A stretch of 64,000 bases of DNA from Brevibacillus sp. DP1.3A (GCF_013284245.2 NZ_CP085876.1:5652001-5716000); one strand, 5' to 3'. Shown: positions 8,892 to 17,058, counted from the stretch's first letter. A program made the numbers and translations. The notes: generated by a model not told the origin, from the sequence alone.

Positions 8892-9332
8892 ATGATTAAC
8901 AAAAAAGCCATGAGCGCAATGTTCCTAGCTACAATGCTAGCAACAGGAGTAGTGAGTTATACAGTACCTACAGCAGCAGAAGCAAAGATAAGTGAATCTA
9001 CAAGTCATTTAAATCTATATCCAGCAGGAGTATTTCCTTACACACCAACACCAGCGGAAGAAGCGCAATGGGGTTACCGATGGGCCTTTTTGGATAAAGA
9101 ACAGACTCTTAGAAAGTACGTTTATAAAGAACATGCATTGATGCAATACAATCAATATGGACCCGACTCTGATTGGAAAGGCTCAAACAAAGGAGTGTTT
9201 GCGTACAAACCAACGCCAGAGGAAGATGCACAATGGGGCTATCGTTGGGCGTTTATCGATAAAGAAGGCAAGGTTCGAAAGTTTGTAAAGAAAGAGAATG
9301 CTGATCTGATTTATAAGCAGATTTTTGGTTGA
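8892..9332 (+). CDS. Secreted protein with two tandem repeats
   Basis: A 146-aa product with a signal peptide (MINKKAMSAMFLATMLATGV, cleavage likely after TAAEA). Two repeats of about 43 residues follow, each containing PTPxExAQWGYRWAF and DKExxxRKxV. The start is ATG 8892 after GAGGAGGC; an in-frame upstream start lacks a site. I do not recognise the family. Its own promoter region and its position after the FtsX-type transporter suggest a cell-surface or exported partner, but function is unknown. Confidence 0.8.
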   Translation: MINKKAMSAMFLATMLATGVVSYTVPTAAEAKISESTSHLNLYPAGVFPYTPTPAEEAQWGYRWAFLDKEQTLRKYVYKEHALMQYNQYGPDSDWKGSNKGVFAYKPTPEEDAQWGYRWAFIDKEGKVRKFVKKENADLIYKQIFG

Positions 9333-9364
9333 GTAATAGAATCTTACACTTTAGGTGATATGCA

Positions 9365-9404
9365 AAAGGATGGGGCCGTCTCTGACGCTCTGTCCTTTCT
9401 CGTT
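9365..9404 (+). terminator. Weak hairpin after the secreted repeat gene
   Basis: AAAGGA (9365-9370) pairs with TCCTTT (9393-9398) and is extended by wobble pairs. The T tail is poor. Confidence 0.4.
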
Positions 9405-9488
9405 TCATCCACCGTAGAATAGGCCATCATCCGTTTCCATCCTATACCTGTCTTCATACGATAAACAAAAACAGGGAGGAAACGAGGA

Positions 9489-9881
9489 ATGCCCAAAAAA
9501 GTCTCGCTTTGTGAGCAGTTCTCCAGAATTATCAGGGGGCAATTTGGCTTTGCTGGCGGAAAATGCGTCTCGACCATCAATCGAAATCAAATAAAAGCGA
9601 TCATTTTGGGGAAAAGATTTCGCGTCACGTCTTCTTTTTCATTTGAATCCTTGAATCCAAAAACGGGTAAGGCCCTTTGTTTAGGGAGAGCTGCGTTCTT
9701 ACAAAAAGAAGTCAATCCATTCATTACAGCCATTCGGAACCAAGGCATAAAAGTCTCGTCTGTCCGTAATGAATGGTTATTCGATCGTCCCCGCTTGATA
9801 TATGTAAATATTGAAGCAGTTGATAAACCTCTTGCTTTCGCAAGAAAAGTAAGGCGAGCATTAGATGCCATTCCTTCATGA
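9489..9881 (+). CDS. DUF1259 (LppY/LpqO family) protein, single domain
   Basis: A 130-aa protein whose second half matches the DUF1259 pattern. The recognisable steps are EVNPFITAIRNQGIKVSS, then WLFDRPRLIYVNIEA, then PLAFARKVRRALDAI. Most family members carry two such domains in about 250 residues and a signal or lipoprotein peptide; this one has one domain and no signal peptide. AGGAGG precedes the ATG and a strong terminator follows. Function is unknown. Confidence 0.75.
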   Translation: MPKKVSLCEQFSRIIRGQFGFAGGKCVSTINRNQIKAIILGKRFRVTSSFSFESLNPKTGKALCLGRAAFLQKEVNPFITAIRNQGIKVSSVRNEWLFDRPRLIYVNIEAVDKPLAFARKVRRALDAIPS

Positions 9882-9900
9882 GAATAGAAAGAAACGATTC

Positions 9901-9927
9901 CTCTCTGTCACCGCAGAGAGTTTTTTT
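9901..9927 (+). terminator. Rho-independent terminator
   Basis: The stem CTCTCTG (9901-9907) and CAGAGAG (9914-9920) is followed by seven T residues. Confidence 0.85.
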
Positions 9928-10040
9928 CGTCTCTAGAACATCACAACTCGATCAGCTATAATAAAAAACAACCAAAAATAGGGATTTTAGTGAAAATCAG
10001 TACGTACTCATATACCTCTTACTAGGAAGGATTGATTCTC

Positions 10041-10832
10041 TTGAATACACAGATCATCGATATAGGCGTTAACCTGATGCACCGCTCCTTTCACCAAGAT
10101 CGCGATGAGGTCGTTGCCAGAGCAGAAAAACAAGGAATTTACCCGTTAATTTTGACAGGGACAAGCTTGAGAAACAGTATGGATGCCTCACGATATGCGA
10201 GTCGCTCCAAAGGAAAGCTGTACACTACGGCAGGGATTCATCCTCACGATGCAAAAAGCTGTGATGAATCGACGATCAAGAAATTAAGAGAACTGGCGTC
10301 TCTTCCCCATGTGGTAGCGATTGGAGAGTGCGGGCTGGATTATAATCGTGACTTCTCCCCGCGTGATATTCAAAGAAAGTGGTTCATTGAACAAATTTCC
10401 CTGGCCACAGAACTTCAACTACCGTTGTTTTTGCATGAACGCGATGCTCACCTTGATTTTGTCTCGATTCTTAACGAACATCGTCAAAATATCACTCGTG
10501 GGGTTGTACACTGTTTTACCGGAACCTCCAAGGAATTGGAAACTTATTTAGAAATGGACTTTCATATCGGGATTACGGGATGGATTTGTGATGAAAGACG
10601 TGGGAAACATCTTCGGGAGCTTGTCAAAAAGATTCCCTTGAATCGTTTGATGATTGAAACGGACGCGCCATTTTTAACCCCTCGTGATTTGAAAGAAAAG
10701 CCTGTAGATGGTCGGAATGAGCCAATGTATCTGAGACATATACTGCACGCAGTCGCACAATGCATGGGTTTGAGCGCTGAGGAAGTTGCCAGCGCTACTA
10801 CCAAGACTGCGAAAGAATTTTTTAATGTATAG
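10041..10832 (+). CDS. tatD: TatD family metal-dependent hydrolase (DNase)
   Basis: A 263-aa TIM-barrel nuclease. Metal-site motifs in order are DIGVNL near the start, the GIHPHDAK histidines, GECGLDY, HERDAH, HCFTG and ETDAPFL. TatD enzymes are Mg-dependent 3'-5' exonucleases acting on DNA and RNA ends. I take the TTG at 10041, which has AGGAAGG ten bases upstream; the TTG at 10032 is too close to that site. The gene appears monocistronic and is followed by a clear terminator. Confidence 0.9.
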   Translation: MNTQIIDIGVNLMHRSFHQDRDEVVARAEKQGIYPLILTGTSLRNSMDASRYASRSKGKLYTTAGIHPHDAKSCDESTIKKLRELASLPHVVAIGECGLDYNRDFSPRDIQRKWFIEQISLATELQLPLFLHERDAHLDFVSILNEHRQNITRGVVHCFTGTSKELETYLEMDFHIGITGWICDERRGKHLRELVKKIPLNRLMIETDAPFLTPRDLKEKPVDGRNEPMYLRHILHAVAQCMGLSAEEVASATTKTAKEFFNV

Positions 10833-10843
10833 GTAGTTTTCGC

Positions 10844-10868
10844 AAGAGGGACTCGTGCCCTCTTTTTC
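10844..10868 (+). terminator. Rho-independent terminator of tatD
   Basis: The stem AGAGGG (10845-10850) and CCCTCT (10858-10863) is followed by TTTTTC. Confidence 0.85.
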
Positions 10869-10984
10869 ATTTTGTGACAAGACTAATGAATATAGGGCAT
10901 TTCACAAAAACGTCGCTTTACGATTGTTAAAAATAGATTTAAATTACAAATAATGGATGAAAATAAAAGAAAGGTGGCTTGTTT

Positions 10985-11569
10985 ATGCTTAAAAAAAGTA
11001 TGGCTTCAAGTCTAGGTCTTTTCTTAGTTGTCCTGTCTTTCACACTTCCTAGTCAGGCTGCAGAACCAGCGCTTTCGAAATCGTCCGAACAAAATATTTC
11101 ATCCCATGCATCAGTAAAACAATCCCTCTCAGCGAACTCTTCTTATGGAGCGAAAATGTGGATCAAGAACAATCAACTGGTCCCACAAGGCTGGGTAATT
11201 ACAGACAGTACTAGTACTCAATTCGAAATTACATGCGTGATTGGGGCTACCTACAGATCGACACTCTGGATCAAGTACAACCAACGAATTCCGGATGGAT
11301 GGGCTGTTATAGATGGCAGTGGTACTTCCCTTCAAATGATTTATACGGGAGGAGCTGGATACGGAGATAAACTGTGGGTGCGGAACAATCAAATCATGCC
11401 ACAAGGATGGGTCATTACAGATAGTACGACGGATAAATTTGAAATTACGAGTATTCAAAGAGCTCCAAAGGGAGCGAAACTATGGATCAGGTATAATCAA
11501 CAGATTCCAGCAGGCTGGGTTGTTACCGATCGCTTTAACACGCAAATACAAATCACTTTTATGGGCTAG
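10985..11569 (+). CDS. Secreted protein with four tandem repeats
   Basis: A 194-aa product with a signal peptide (hydrophobic core GLFLVVLSFTLPS, cleavage likely after SQA). Four repeats of about 31 residues follow, each built on LWIxxNQxxPxGWxVxD then a beta-like xxxxQIxI strand. Two repeat types alternate (KNNQ...QGWVITDS and KYNQ...GWxVxD). The ATG at 10985 follows AAGGTGG; the upstream TTG at 10979 overlaps that site. The repeats look like a small beta-propeller or beta-prism surface protein. I do not recognise the family. Confidence 0.8.
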   Translation: MLKKSMASSLGLFLVVLSFTLPSQAAEPALSKSSEQNISSHASVKQSLSANSSYGAKMWIKNNQLVPQGWVITDSTSTQFEITCVIGATYRSTLWIKYNQRIPDGWAVIDGSGTSLQMIYTGGAGYGDKLWVRNNQIMPQGWVITDSTTDKFEITSIQRAPKGAKLWIRYNQQIPAGWVVTDRFNTQIQITFMG

Positions 11570-11582
11570 AGACCACTACTAG

Positions 11583-11615
11583 AGTGGGACGCGACTAATC
11601 TGCGTCCCGCTTTTT
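11583..11615 (+). terminator. Rho-independent terminator
   Basis: The stem AGTGGGACGC (11583-11592) and GCGTCCCGCT (11602-11611) ends in TTTTT. Confidence 0.85.
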
Positions 11616-11647
11616 CATTGCGGCAGTTTTTTGACTCATCTATTTTT

Positions 11648-11669
11648 TTACAACTCGATTACATCCCCA
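11648..11669 (+). promoter_or_regulatory. Putative response-regulator site before its own gene
   Basis: Two 11-base direct repeats, TTACAACTCGA (11648-11658) and TTACATCCCCA (11659-11669), match the site at 12361-12382 before the PepSY-like gene. An 11-bp period is usual for OmpR-family regulators. Autoregulation is inferred. Confidence 0.5.
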
Positions 11670-11697
11670 TGCTATGCTTTACGGGAGGTGATCCAAA

Positions 11698-12345
11698 GTG
11701 GCAACCATCCTAATTGTCGAGGATGAGATTCCAATCAATGAGCTCATCAAAAGAAACCTGCAAGCAGTGGGACATAGATGTATTTCGGTAATGGACGGAA
11801 AAGCGGCACTGGAGGAGATGGACAAGCACGAGGTGGATCTCGTTGTCCTGGACATTATGCTGCCGGAGTTTGATGGATATGAGGTTTTCCGCCAAATTCG
11901 TGGGACGCCCACTATTTTTTTGACAGCGAAAAGCAGCCTGTCGGACAAGGTAAAGGGACTGACTCTCGGCGCAGATGACTACTTGGTGAAGCCTTTCGAG
12001 ATGCTGGAACTGCTGGCGCGCGTAGATGCGGTGTTGCGACGAACCAAGAAAACAAGCAAGACGTTTGAACTGGATGGGGTCCGAATCGAATTTGAGAGCA
12101 GACAACTATTTCTCCATGATCATCCGGTAGATTACACCCCCAAGGAATTCGATTTGCTGGAAGTGCTCGTGAACAATCGCAATATCGCCCTCTCTCGGGA
12201 AAAGCTGCTGGAGCTCGCGTGGGGCTATGACTATGTCGGGGATACACGAACAGTGGATGTTCATATTCAAAAGCTGCGAAAAAAGCTGGACATGGAATCC
12301 CGAATTAAGACGGTCTATAAAATGGGGTATCGTCTTGAGGTCTAG
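11698..12345 (+). CDS. OmpR/PhoB-family response regulator
   Basis: A 215-aa protein with a receiver domain (phospho-acceptor Asp near residue 52 in VVLDIMLPEFDG, conserved Lys in DDYLVKPFE) and a C-terminal winged helix ending in TVYKMGYRLEV. The GTG start follows GGGAGGTG. The cognate kinase is encoded at 13334, separated by the secreted PepSY-like gene. The three genes probably form one signalling unit, with the secreted protein as a target or as a sensor accessory. Confidence 0.93.
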   Translation: MATILIVEDEIPINELIKRNLQAVGHRCISVMDGKAALEEMDKHEVDLVVLDIMLPEFDGYEVFRQIRGTPTIFLTAKSSLSDKVKGLTLGADDYLVKPFEMLELLARVDAVLRRTKKTSKTFELDGVRIEFESRQLFLHDHPVDYTPKEFDLLEVLVNNRNIALSREKLLELAWGYDYVGDTRTVDVHIQKLRKKLDMESRIKTVYKMGYRLEV

Positions 12346-12360
12346 ATTAGCGAAAAACTA

Positions 12361-12382
12361 TTACAACTCGCTAACAACTCCA
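12361..12382 (+). promoter_or_regulatory. Putative response-regulator site before the PepSY-like gene
   Basis: Direct repeats TTACAACTCGC (12361-12371) and TAACAACTCCA (12372-12382) lie just upstream of a likely -35 region, with TATACT at 12408-12413 as the -10. The layout fits activation by the neighbouring response regulator. Confidence 0.55.
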
Positions 12383-12454
12383 TGACGATTCGATAATTCC
12401 TCCCTCTTATACTTCTAACTGTGATCACAACCAAATAATGAAGGAGAGGTTCAT

Positions 12455-13240
12455 ATGAAAGTCAAACAAACCATTTTGGCAGCCACCGCAATTATTGGCA
12501 CCAGCACATTGCTGTTTCAAGGATTCGTACAGGTCGTAACAGCTTCGGATTTCAACAAAACGAATACGATCCCTACCAGCTATGCGAATTATGCAGTTAC
12601 TTCCTCCCAAACGCCACAAAACAGTTTGCCGCCCGGATACAAAAAAGCGAACTATACCGTGAATGCCATGAACAACCAAAAGCCAACGAGTAAAGACCTT
12701 ACAAAAGAAGCGGCGGCGGAAATTGGAGCGAGAGCCCTTTGGGGGATGTACGCCCTGAGCCTAGAAGGGAAGGTGGTAGAAATGAGATACCAACAGCCAC
12801 GTGAAGACCTTCCTCGTGCACAGTGGTACGGTGAAGTAATAATCAATGACAAGCTCAATTATTACTTCATGATCGACGCTGTTACCGGAGAATATTTCAG
12901 CATGTTCCGTGAGAGAACGTTCATTGAAAAAGAGACCTACGATGAGGAGCTTGCGAAAAATCCGCAGGAGTATGTGGACCTAGCCAAAAAGGCAGCAGAA
13001 AAGTTCAATATTGTCAACGGTCCAGTCAAGTCCGCTGTATACAAAATCCAAAGCATGGTCGAGAACAATGACCCCATCATATCGGTGGAGATCACAGGCG
13101 AGAACGGTGAAATCGCCACTGTGTATATAGCGCGCAGAGATAAAGAGTTCATCGGCGCCACCTATTATGCTAAAGAGAAGCACAAGGACCACCCCAACGC
13201 AAAAGTATCCTATCCTGAGATCGCCGAGCCCAAAAAATAA
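12455..13240 (+). CDS. Secreted PepSY-like protein
   Basis: A 261-aa exported protein. The signal peptide is MKVKQTILAATAIIGTSTLL, with cleavage probably after VTA. After a low-complexity linker come two PepSY-like units, visible as NYYFMIDAVTGEYFS (near 140) and IISVEITGENGEIATVYI (near 205), each preceded by a helix with repeated Ala/Lys (LAKKAAEKFNI). PepSY domains often inhibit extracellular proteases or sense the envelope. It sits between regulator and kinase genes with an operator-like repeat upstream, so it is probably the system's main target. Confidence 0.7.
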   Translation: MKVKQTILAATAIIGTSTLLFQGFVQVVTASDFNKTNTIPTSYANYAVTSSQTPQNSLPPGYKKANYTVNAMNNQKPTSKDLTKEAAAEIGARALWGMYALSLEGKVVEMRYQQPREDLPRAQWYGEVIINDKLNYYFMIDAVTGEYFSMFRERTFIEKETYDEELAKNPQEYVDLAKKAAEKFNIVNGPVKSAVYKIQSMVENNDPIISVEITGENGEIATVYIARRDKEFIGATYYAKEKHKDHPNAKVSYPEIAEPKK

Positions 13241-13251
13241 GGGAGCCTTTT

Positions 13252-13280
13252 CAGCCGCCACACCGTGCTGGCGGCTTTTT
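13252..13280 (+). terminator. Rho-independent terminator after the PepSY-like gene
   Basis: The stem GCCGCCA (13254-13260) and TGGCGGC (13269-13275) is followed by TTTTT. It may reduce kinase expression relative to the secreted protein. Confidence 0.85.
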
Positions 13281-13333
13281 CCCATGAGTTGCGAACTCTC
13301 TCATCAAACCAGAGGTGAAACGAAAGGAAATCT

Positions 13334-14731
13334 ATGAAATACCGGACCTTTTTAACAACTCTTGCCCTTTTTTTGTTTACATTCAACCTAGGGATCGTCA
13401 TTATATCGATCACGACCTTCAAAGACACAATCCATCGTGCACAAGAAAGAAGCTTGGATGAGCATTATTTCATCACCTCCGCGCTCTTCCAAGATTTTCA
13501 TGCGGTAGAAGGTCGCGGAACGGATATCGACAGCTCCATCCCGTCTCTGCTCCAGCCTTACAGCTATCTTGCCGGGGATCAAAACGTGACATTGGTACTT
13601 TTTAAAGACAAGGAACTGGTCTATTCAAATTCGTCTGTCCTATCCGTCCCAAACGGGTTTCCTGAGCTTCCGGGAGACGATAGCAGACTCGTTTCTATGC
13701 AAGAATCAGGCGACCGCGCCTCGGTCCTCGTTTCAGGAAAGCTGCCTTCTCCCTATGATTTATATACAATGGTTTACCAATACGACATAACAGATGGAAT
13801 TGCTGCCTGGAGGCAAATGAAAAACATGCTGTTTTTCGCGGGCTTGATGGTTTCTGCTTTGTTTGCTTTTGGTCTTCATATATTGCTGTCTAAACTATTT
13901 AGGCCACTCTCGCAAATTTCACAAACATCCCGTCAAATCGCGGCTGGTGCGTATGATACCCGGCTTCCTGTGTCTGGACAAGACGAGCTGACCGAAATGG
14001 CGCAAAGCTTTAATCACATGGCAAAGGAAATTCAGAGTCAAATCCAGCAGTTAGCAACAGCCGCTCAGCAGAAGCAGCAATTTATCGACAACTTTGCACA
14101 TGAGCTTCGCACACCGCTCACCACTATTTACGGCTATGCAGAATACATACAAAAGGTGGCTCGCACAGAAGACGACAAGCTGTTTGCCACAACCTACATC
14201 ATGTCGGAAAGCCGCAGACTTCAACAGATTGCGTATCGTTTACTGGATTTGGCAACCCTTCGTGAAAATAAGATCGAGCGAAAGACTGTAGAAATAAAGC
14301 AGCTGTTTCTTGGCGTCGAGCAATCTCTGTCTCTTATGGCAGCAGAACAAAACATTCGGATTACTTCGGAATGTCACTTTGATTCGTTGGAGTGTGATCC
14401 TGATTTCATGCATATATTGCTCGTCAATTTCGTAGATAACGCGTTGAAGGCTTGTGGTACTGGTGGACAAATCAAGATGGCTGCTTTTCTGGATCATGGA
14501 CAAAAAGGAATAATGGTCGAAGATAATGGAAAAGGAATGTCAGCAGAACATCTCGTCCACATAACAGAGGCATTCTATCGCGTAGATCCCTCCCGCACTC
14601 GAAATGGCGGCGGGGCGGGATTAGGCTTGACGCTTTGCAAACAGATTGCTGATTGCCATGGGGCAGAACTGAGCTTTTCCTCTGAACCGGGTAAAGGGAC
14701 ACTAGCCAAACTGATCTTCCCCGCCTACTAG
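13334..14731 (+). CDS. Sensor histidine kinase with HAMP domain
   Basis: A 465-aa kinase. It has a membrane segment at about 9-29, an extracytoplasmic sensor of about 130 residues, a second membrane segment near 160-180, a HAMP domain, and a dimerisation domain with phospho-His in FAHELRTPLTTIYG (near residue 256). The ATPase domain has NALKA (N box), DNGKGM (G1) and GAGLGLTLCKQI (G2). The start follows GAAAGGAAATCT. It pairs with the regulator at 11698 although the PepSY-like gene lies between. A terminator follows at 14750. Confidence 0.93.
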   Translation: MKYRTFLTTLALFLFTFNLGIVIISITTFKDTIHRAQERSLDEHYFITSALFQDFHAVEGRGTDIDSSIPSLLQPYSYLAGDQNVTLVLFKDKELVYSNSSVLSVPNGFPELPGDDSRLVSMQESGDRASVLVSGKLPSPYDLYTMVYQYDITDGIAAWRQMKNMLFFAGLMVSALFAFGLHILLSKLFRPLSQISQTSRQIAAGAYDTRLPVSGQDELTEMAQSFNHMAKEIQSQIQQLATAAQQKQQFIDNFAHELRTPLTTIYGYAEYIQKVARTEDDKLFATTYIMSESRRLQQIAYRLLDLATLRENKIERKTVEIKQLFLGVEQSLSLMAAEQNIRITSECHFDSLECDPDFMHILLVNFVDNALKACGTGGQIKMAAFLDHGQKGIMVEDNGKGMSAEHLVHITEAFYRVDPSRTRNGGGAGLGLTLCKQIADCHGAELSFSSEPGKGTLAKLIFPAY

Positions 14732-14749
14732 ATCTATACGAGAGAACAA

Positions 14750-14787
14750 AGACACCTGACTGATCATCTGAGGTGTCTCATTTTTTT
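14750..14787 (+). terminator. Rho-independent terminator
   Basis: The stem AGACACCT (14750-14757) and AGGTGTCT (14771-14778) is followed by a run of T residues. Confidence 0.88.
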
Positions 14788-14795
14788 CGTGAAAG

Positions 14796-14824
14796 TGAAA
14801 GATTGTCAGCAGCTACTCCGTCTA
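14796..14824 (+). promoter_or_regulatory. Putative ECF sigma promoter (autoregulated)
   Basis: TGAAAG (14796-14801) and CGTCTA (14819-14824) are 17 bases apart and resemble Bacillus ECF promoters (TGAAAC and CGTC). It lies just before the ECF sigma gene, which suggests positive autoregulation. Confidence 0.6.
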
Positions 14825-14850
14825 TACAGTGACAAGGAGGTGGAACACCA

Positions 14851-15381
14851 ATGGAGGATCATACTGGCGCACGAATTGAGCAATGGTTTCACTCATACAG
14901 CCAGGATGTATATCGCTTTCTCGTCTATTACACGGGACGAACCGATATCGACGATCTGGTTCAAGAGACCTTTATTCGTGCCCTCAAAGCTATGCAGGGA
15001 ACAGAGGTTGAGAATCCCAAAACGTGGCTGTTTGCCGTAGCACGAAACGTAGCAATTGATGAAAAACGCAAGACAAAGCTAATCAGCTGGTTACCGGATA
15101 TCTTCTTGCAGCATCTCGTTTCGCACGACAAAACACCGGAAGAGTCGCTGATGTTAAGTGAAAACAAGCGTCTGCTCTATGAAATGATCAATCAGTTAAA
15201 GTCTTCTTATCGGGACGTGTTGATACTCAGAGGGATCAAGGGATTATCGAGCAAGGAGACTGCGGAGGTTTTGGGATGGACGGAAGCCAAGGTCAATCTT
15301 ACTTTGCACAGAGCAATAAAAACGATTCAAAACAAAATGCATGTTTCGATTGCGGAGGTGATGAACGATGCCATTATGTGA
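14851..15381 (+). CDS. ECF-type RNA polymerase sigma factor
   Basis: A 176-aa sigma factor with region 2 (YRFLVYYTGRTDIDDLVQET, residues 20-41) and region 4 (YRDVLILRGIKGLSSKETAEV with a helix-turn-helix, 124-160). GACAAGGAGGTGG precedes the ATG. The next gene, overlapping by 14 bases, encodes its likely anti-sigma factor. An ECF-like promoter lies directly upstream. Family knowledge suggests an envelope-stress role; the inducing signal is not visible. Confidence 0.92.
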   Translation: MEDHTGARIEQWFHSYSQDVYRFLVYYTGRTDIDDLVQETFIRALKAMQGTEVENPKTWLFAVARNVAIDEKRKTKLISWLPDIFLQHLVSHDKTPEESLMLSENKRLLYEMINQLKSSYRDVLILRGIKGLSSKETAEVLGWTEAKVNLTLHRAIKTIQNKMHVSIAEVMNDAIM

Positions 15382-16447
15382 TGAGCAGATCATTCTGGAA
15401 GAATTGAATCAATTCCCCGAGCAAATCCTTTCCCGAGAACGAAGCCAAGCAATATTAAAGGGTGTGCGAGAAGAAGGAGATAGACTTCAAAAAGTGAACA
15501 AACGAAGAATGTACTATGGATGGATGGCAAAAGGACTGATCACCTGCGGCCTGTTGCTCGGTTTTTTCTGGATGAAACCATTTTCTGCACCAGCAGAATC
15601 AACGAGCAGTGCAGCAGCCTTGACTCCTGAAGAACAAACGTATTTTGCTGCTGCTCAAAAAGCCATACAAGATGCGAGTGGCATTCAAAAGACCTTCCCA
15701 TTTAGAGAGATTGAGAAAGACGCAGACTCCTATAATGTACAGGCAAAGGATCAAGAATCCAGAGAAGCTATCGTAACTTTTAAGCCTGGTACCACAGAGG
15801 TTCTTACCGTTTTCGCGAAGTTTGCGATCAACGAATTACCGAAGCCCTATCATAAATATGTAGAGACTGCACAAGAAGCATTTAAGGATACGAAACAACA
15901 GGTTACCTTCCAAAAAACCAGCTTTTTCAAAAGTGAGAAGGAAGCATATTTTTCCTTTTGGACAGAAGACAGACAGTACGTCTTAGTCGATTTCCCAACA
16001 AATAAAGTGTCTGATTTCACATTATATTACAACCTAGAAGACGTCGATCAAAAGATCATCTCCATCGCGCAAACAGCCTTGATGCGTTTATCCAATGAAA
16101 AAAATCTTTCCTTTACCCAAGCCCAAAAACGTTCAGACGAAAGTGAAGATAAATGGTTGCTCATTAATAAACAAAAGAAATATGAGGTAATGATCGGAGC
16201 AAATACAGGCCAAGTGTATGAAGTGAGCCATGCAACAGTCGAATATAAAATCAAAGCACTAAATGAAGTCATTCCCGTAACCAAGCCACTTATTCAAGAC
16301 ATTTTTGGCATTGATATCTCTGGGTATACAGCTTACGGCGGCCGGGACTGGGGCGGCTATATTTTGAGAAGTCCGGGGAAACCAAGTTTCTCCATACAGC
16401 TTGGAAATTTGGATGCTGGTGATATTAATCGAATTGAAATCGAATAA
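15368..16447 (+). CDS. Membrane anti-sigma factor (putative)
   Basis: A 359-aa protein with a cytoplasmic N-terminal region of about 48 residues, a single membrane segment (about 50-66, MAKGLITCGLLLGFFWM), and a large extracytoplasmic part of about 290 residues. It overlaps the ECF sigma gene, the usual arrangement for a cognate anti-sigma factor. The HxxxCxxC zinc motif of ZAS-type anti-sigmas is not seen, so it may be of the RsiW-unrelated, RsiV/RsiX-like kind. The extracytoplasmic part contains PepSY-like stretches (EVMIGANTGQVYEV). The assignment rests mostly on context. Confidence 0.75.
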   Translation: MPLCDEQIILEELNQFPEQILSRERSQAILKGVREEGDRLQKVNKRRMYYGWMAKGLITCGLLLGFFWMKPFSAPAESTSSAAALTPEEQTYFAAAQKAIQDASGIQKTFPFREIEKDADSYNVQAKDQESREAIVTFKPGTTEVLTVFAKFAINELPKPYHKYVETAQEAFKDTKQQVTFQKTSFFKSEKEAYFSFWTEDRQYVLVDFPTNKVSDFTLYYNLEDVDQKIISIAQTALMRLSNEKNLSFTQAQKRSDESEDKWLLINKQKKYEVMIGANTGQVYEVSHATVEYKIKALNEVIPVTKPLIQDIFGIDISGYTAYGGRDWGGYILRSPGKPSFSIQLGNLDAGDINRIEIE

Positions 16448-16452
16448 GGAGC

Positions 16453-16488
16453 AACGGGTTCTATATTCGTATATGGAACCCGTTTTCC
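16453..16488 (+). terminator. Rho-independent terminator of the sigma operon
   Basis: AACGGGTTC (16453-16461) pairs with GAACCCGTT (16476-16484), and TTTCC follows. Confidence 0.8.
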
Positions 16489-16505
16489 TTTTCCAGCGTA
16501 CTTCG

Positions 16506-16967
16506 TTAGTCGATCGACAGCTTCATTTTCAGCCCCTCATGCGTCGCTTTAAAACCTAATCGTTCATAAAAGCGCAACGCATCTTCTCGTTGTTTATCTG
16601 TCGTTAGCTGAAAAAGATGGCAGCCTCTCTCTTTGGCCCGTGCAATCGCCCATTCGATTAACTTGCTCCCAACTCCTTGACCCCTTTCCGTAGATGCAGT
16701 CCGAACCCCCTCAATCGTCGCTCTCCAGCTACCTTGATGTGTCAGATAAGGAGTAAACGTAATCTGTAGCACACCAATAATGTCCTCATCACGGCACGCC
16801 ACAATCAATTCATTATTGGGGTCTGCATCAATGGATTCAAACGCTTTTATGTAGCTTTCGGGTAGCGGGGTTTCGTAACGCTCTCTCGTCTTACCTAATT
16901 CATCATCCGCAAGCATTTGCACAATTCAATTCAGATCTTTTGCTGTTGCGACTCGAAAATGAATCAT
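16506..16967 (-). pseudogene. GNAT acetyltransferase gene interrupted by an in-frame stop
   Basis: The family-typical start MIHFRVATAKDLN begins at ATG 16967, six bases after TTGGAGG. An in-frame TGA at 16928-16926 then interrupts the frame, which resumes directly as IVQMLADDELGKTRERYETP and runs to 16506 with the acetyl-CoA motif RGQGVGSKLIEWAIARAK. One substitution (for example CGA to TGA) explains the break. Translation could restart at GTG 16922, giving 138 aa without the first beta strand, but no ribosome site is seen there. It is therefore a recent pseudogene, a truncated protein or a sequencing error. Confidence 0.75.
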
Positions 16968-17020
16968 CGTTTGCCTCCAATCGAATTTGTTGCGCGATTA
17001 TTCTAACATCTTACAAGAAA

Positions 17021-17041
17021 ACCCCTTTAGCTAAAAGGGGT
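17021..17041 (-). terminator. Terminator of the SUFU-domain gene
   Basis: ACCCCTTT (17021-17028) pairs with AAAGGGGT (17034-17041). On the minus strand the hairpin is followed by TTTTC. Confidence 0.7.
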
Positions 17042-17058
17042 GGGGAATTCGTCTATTT

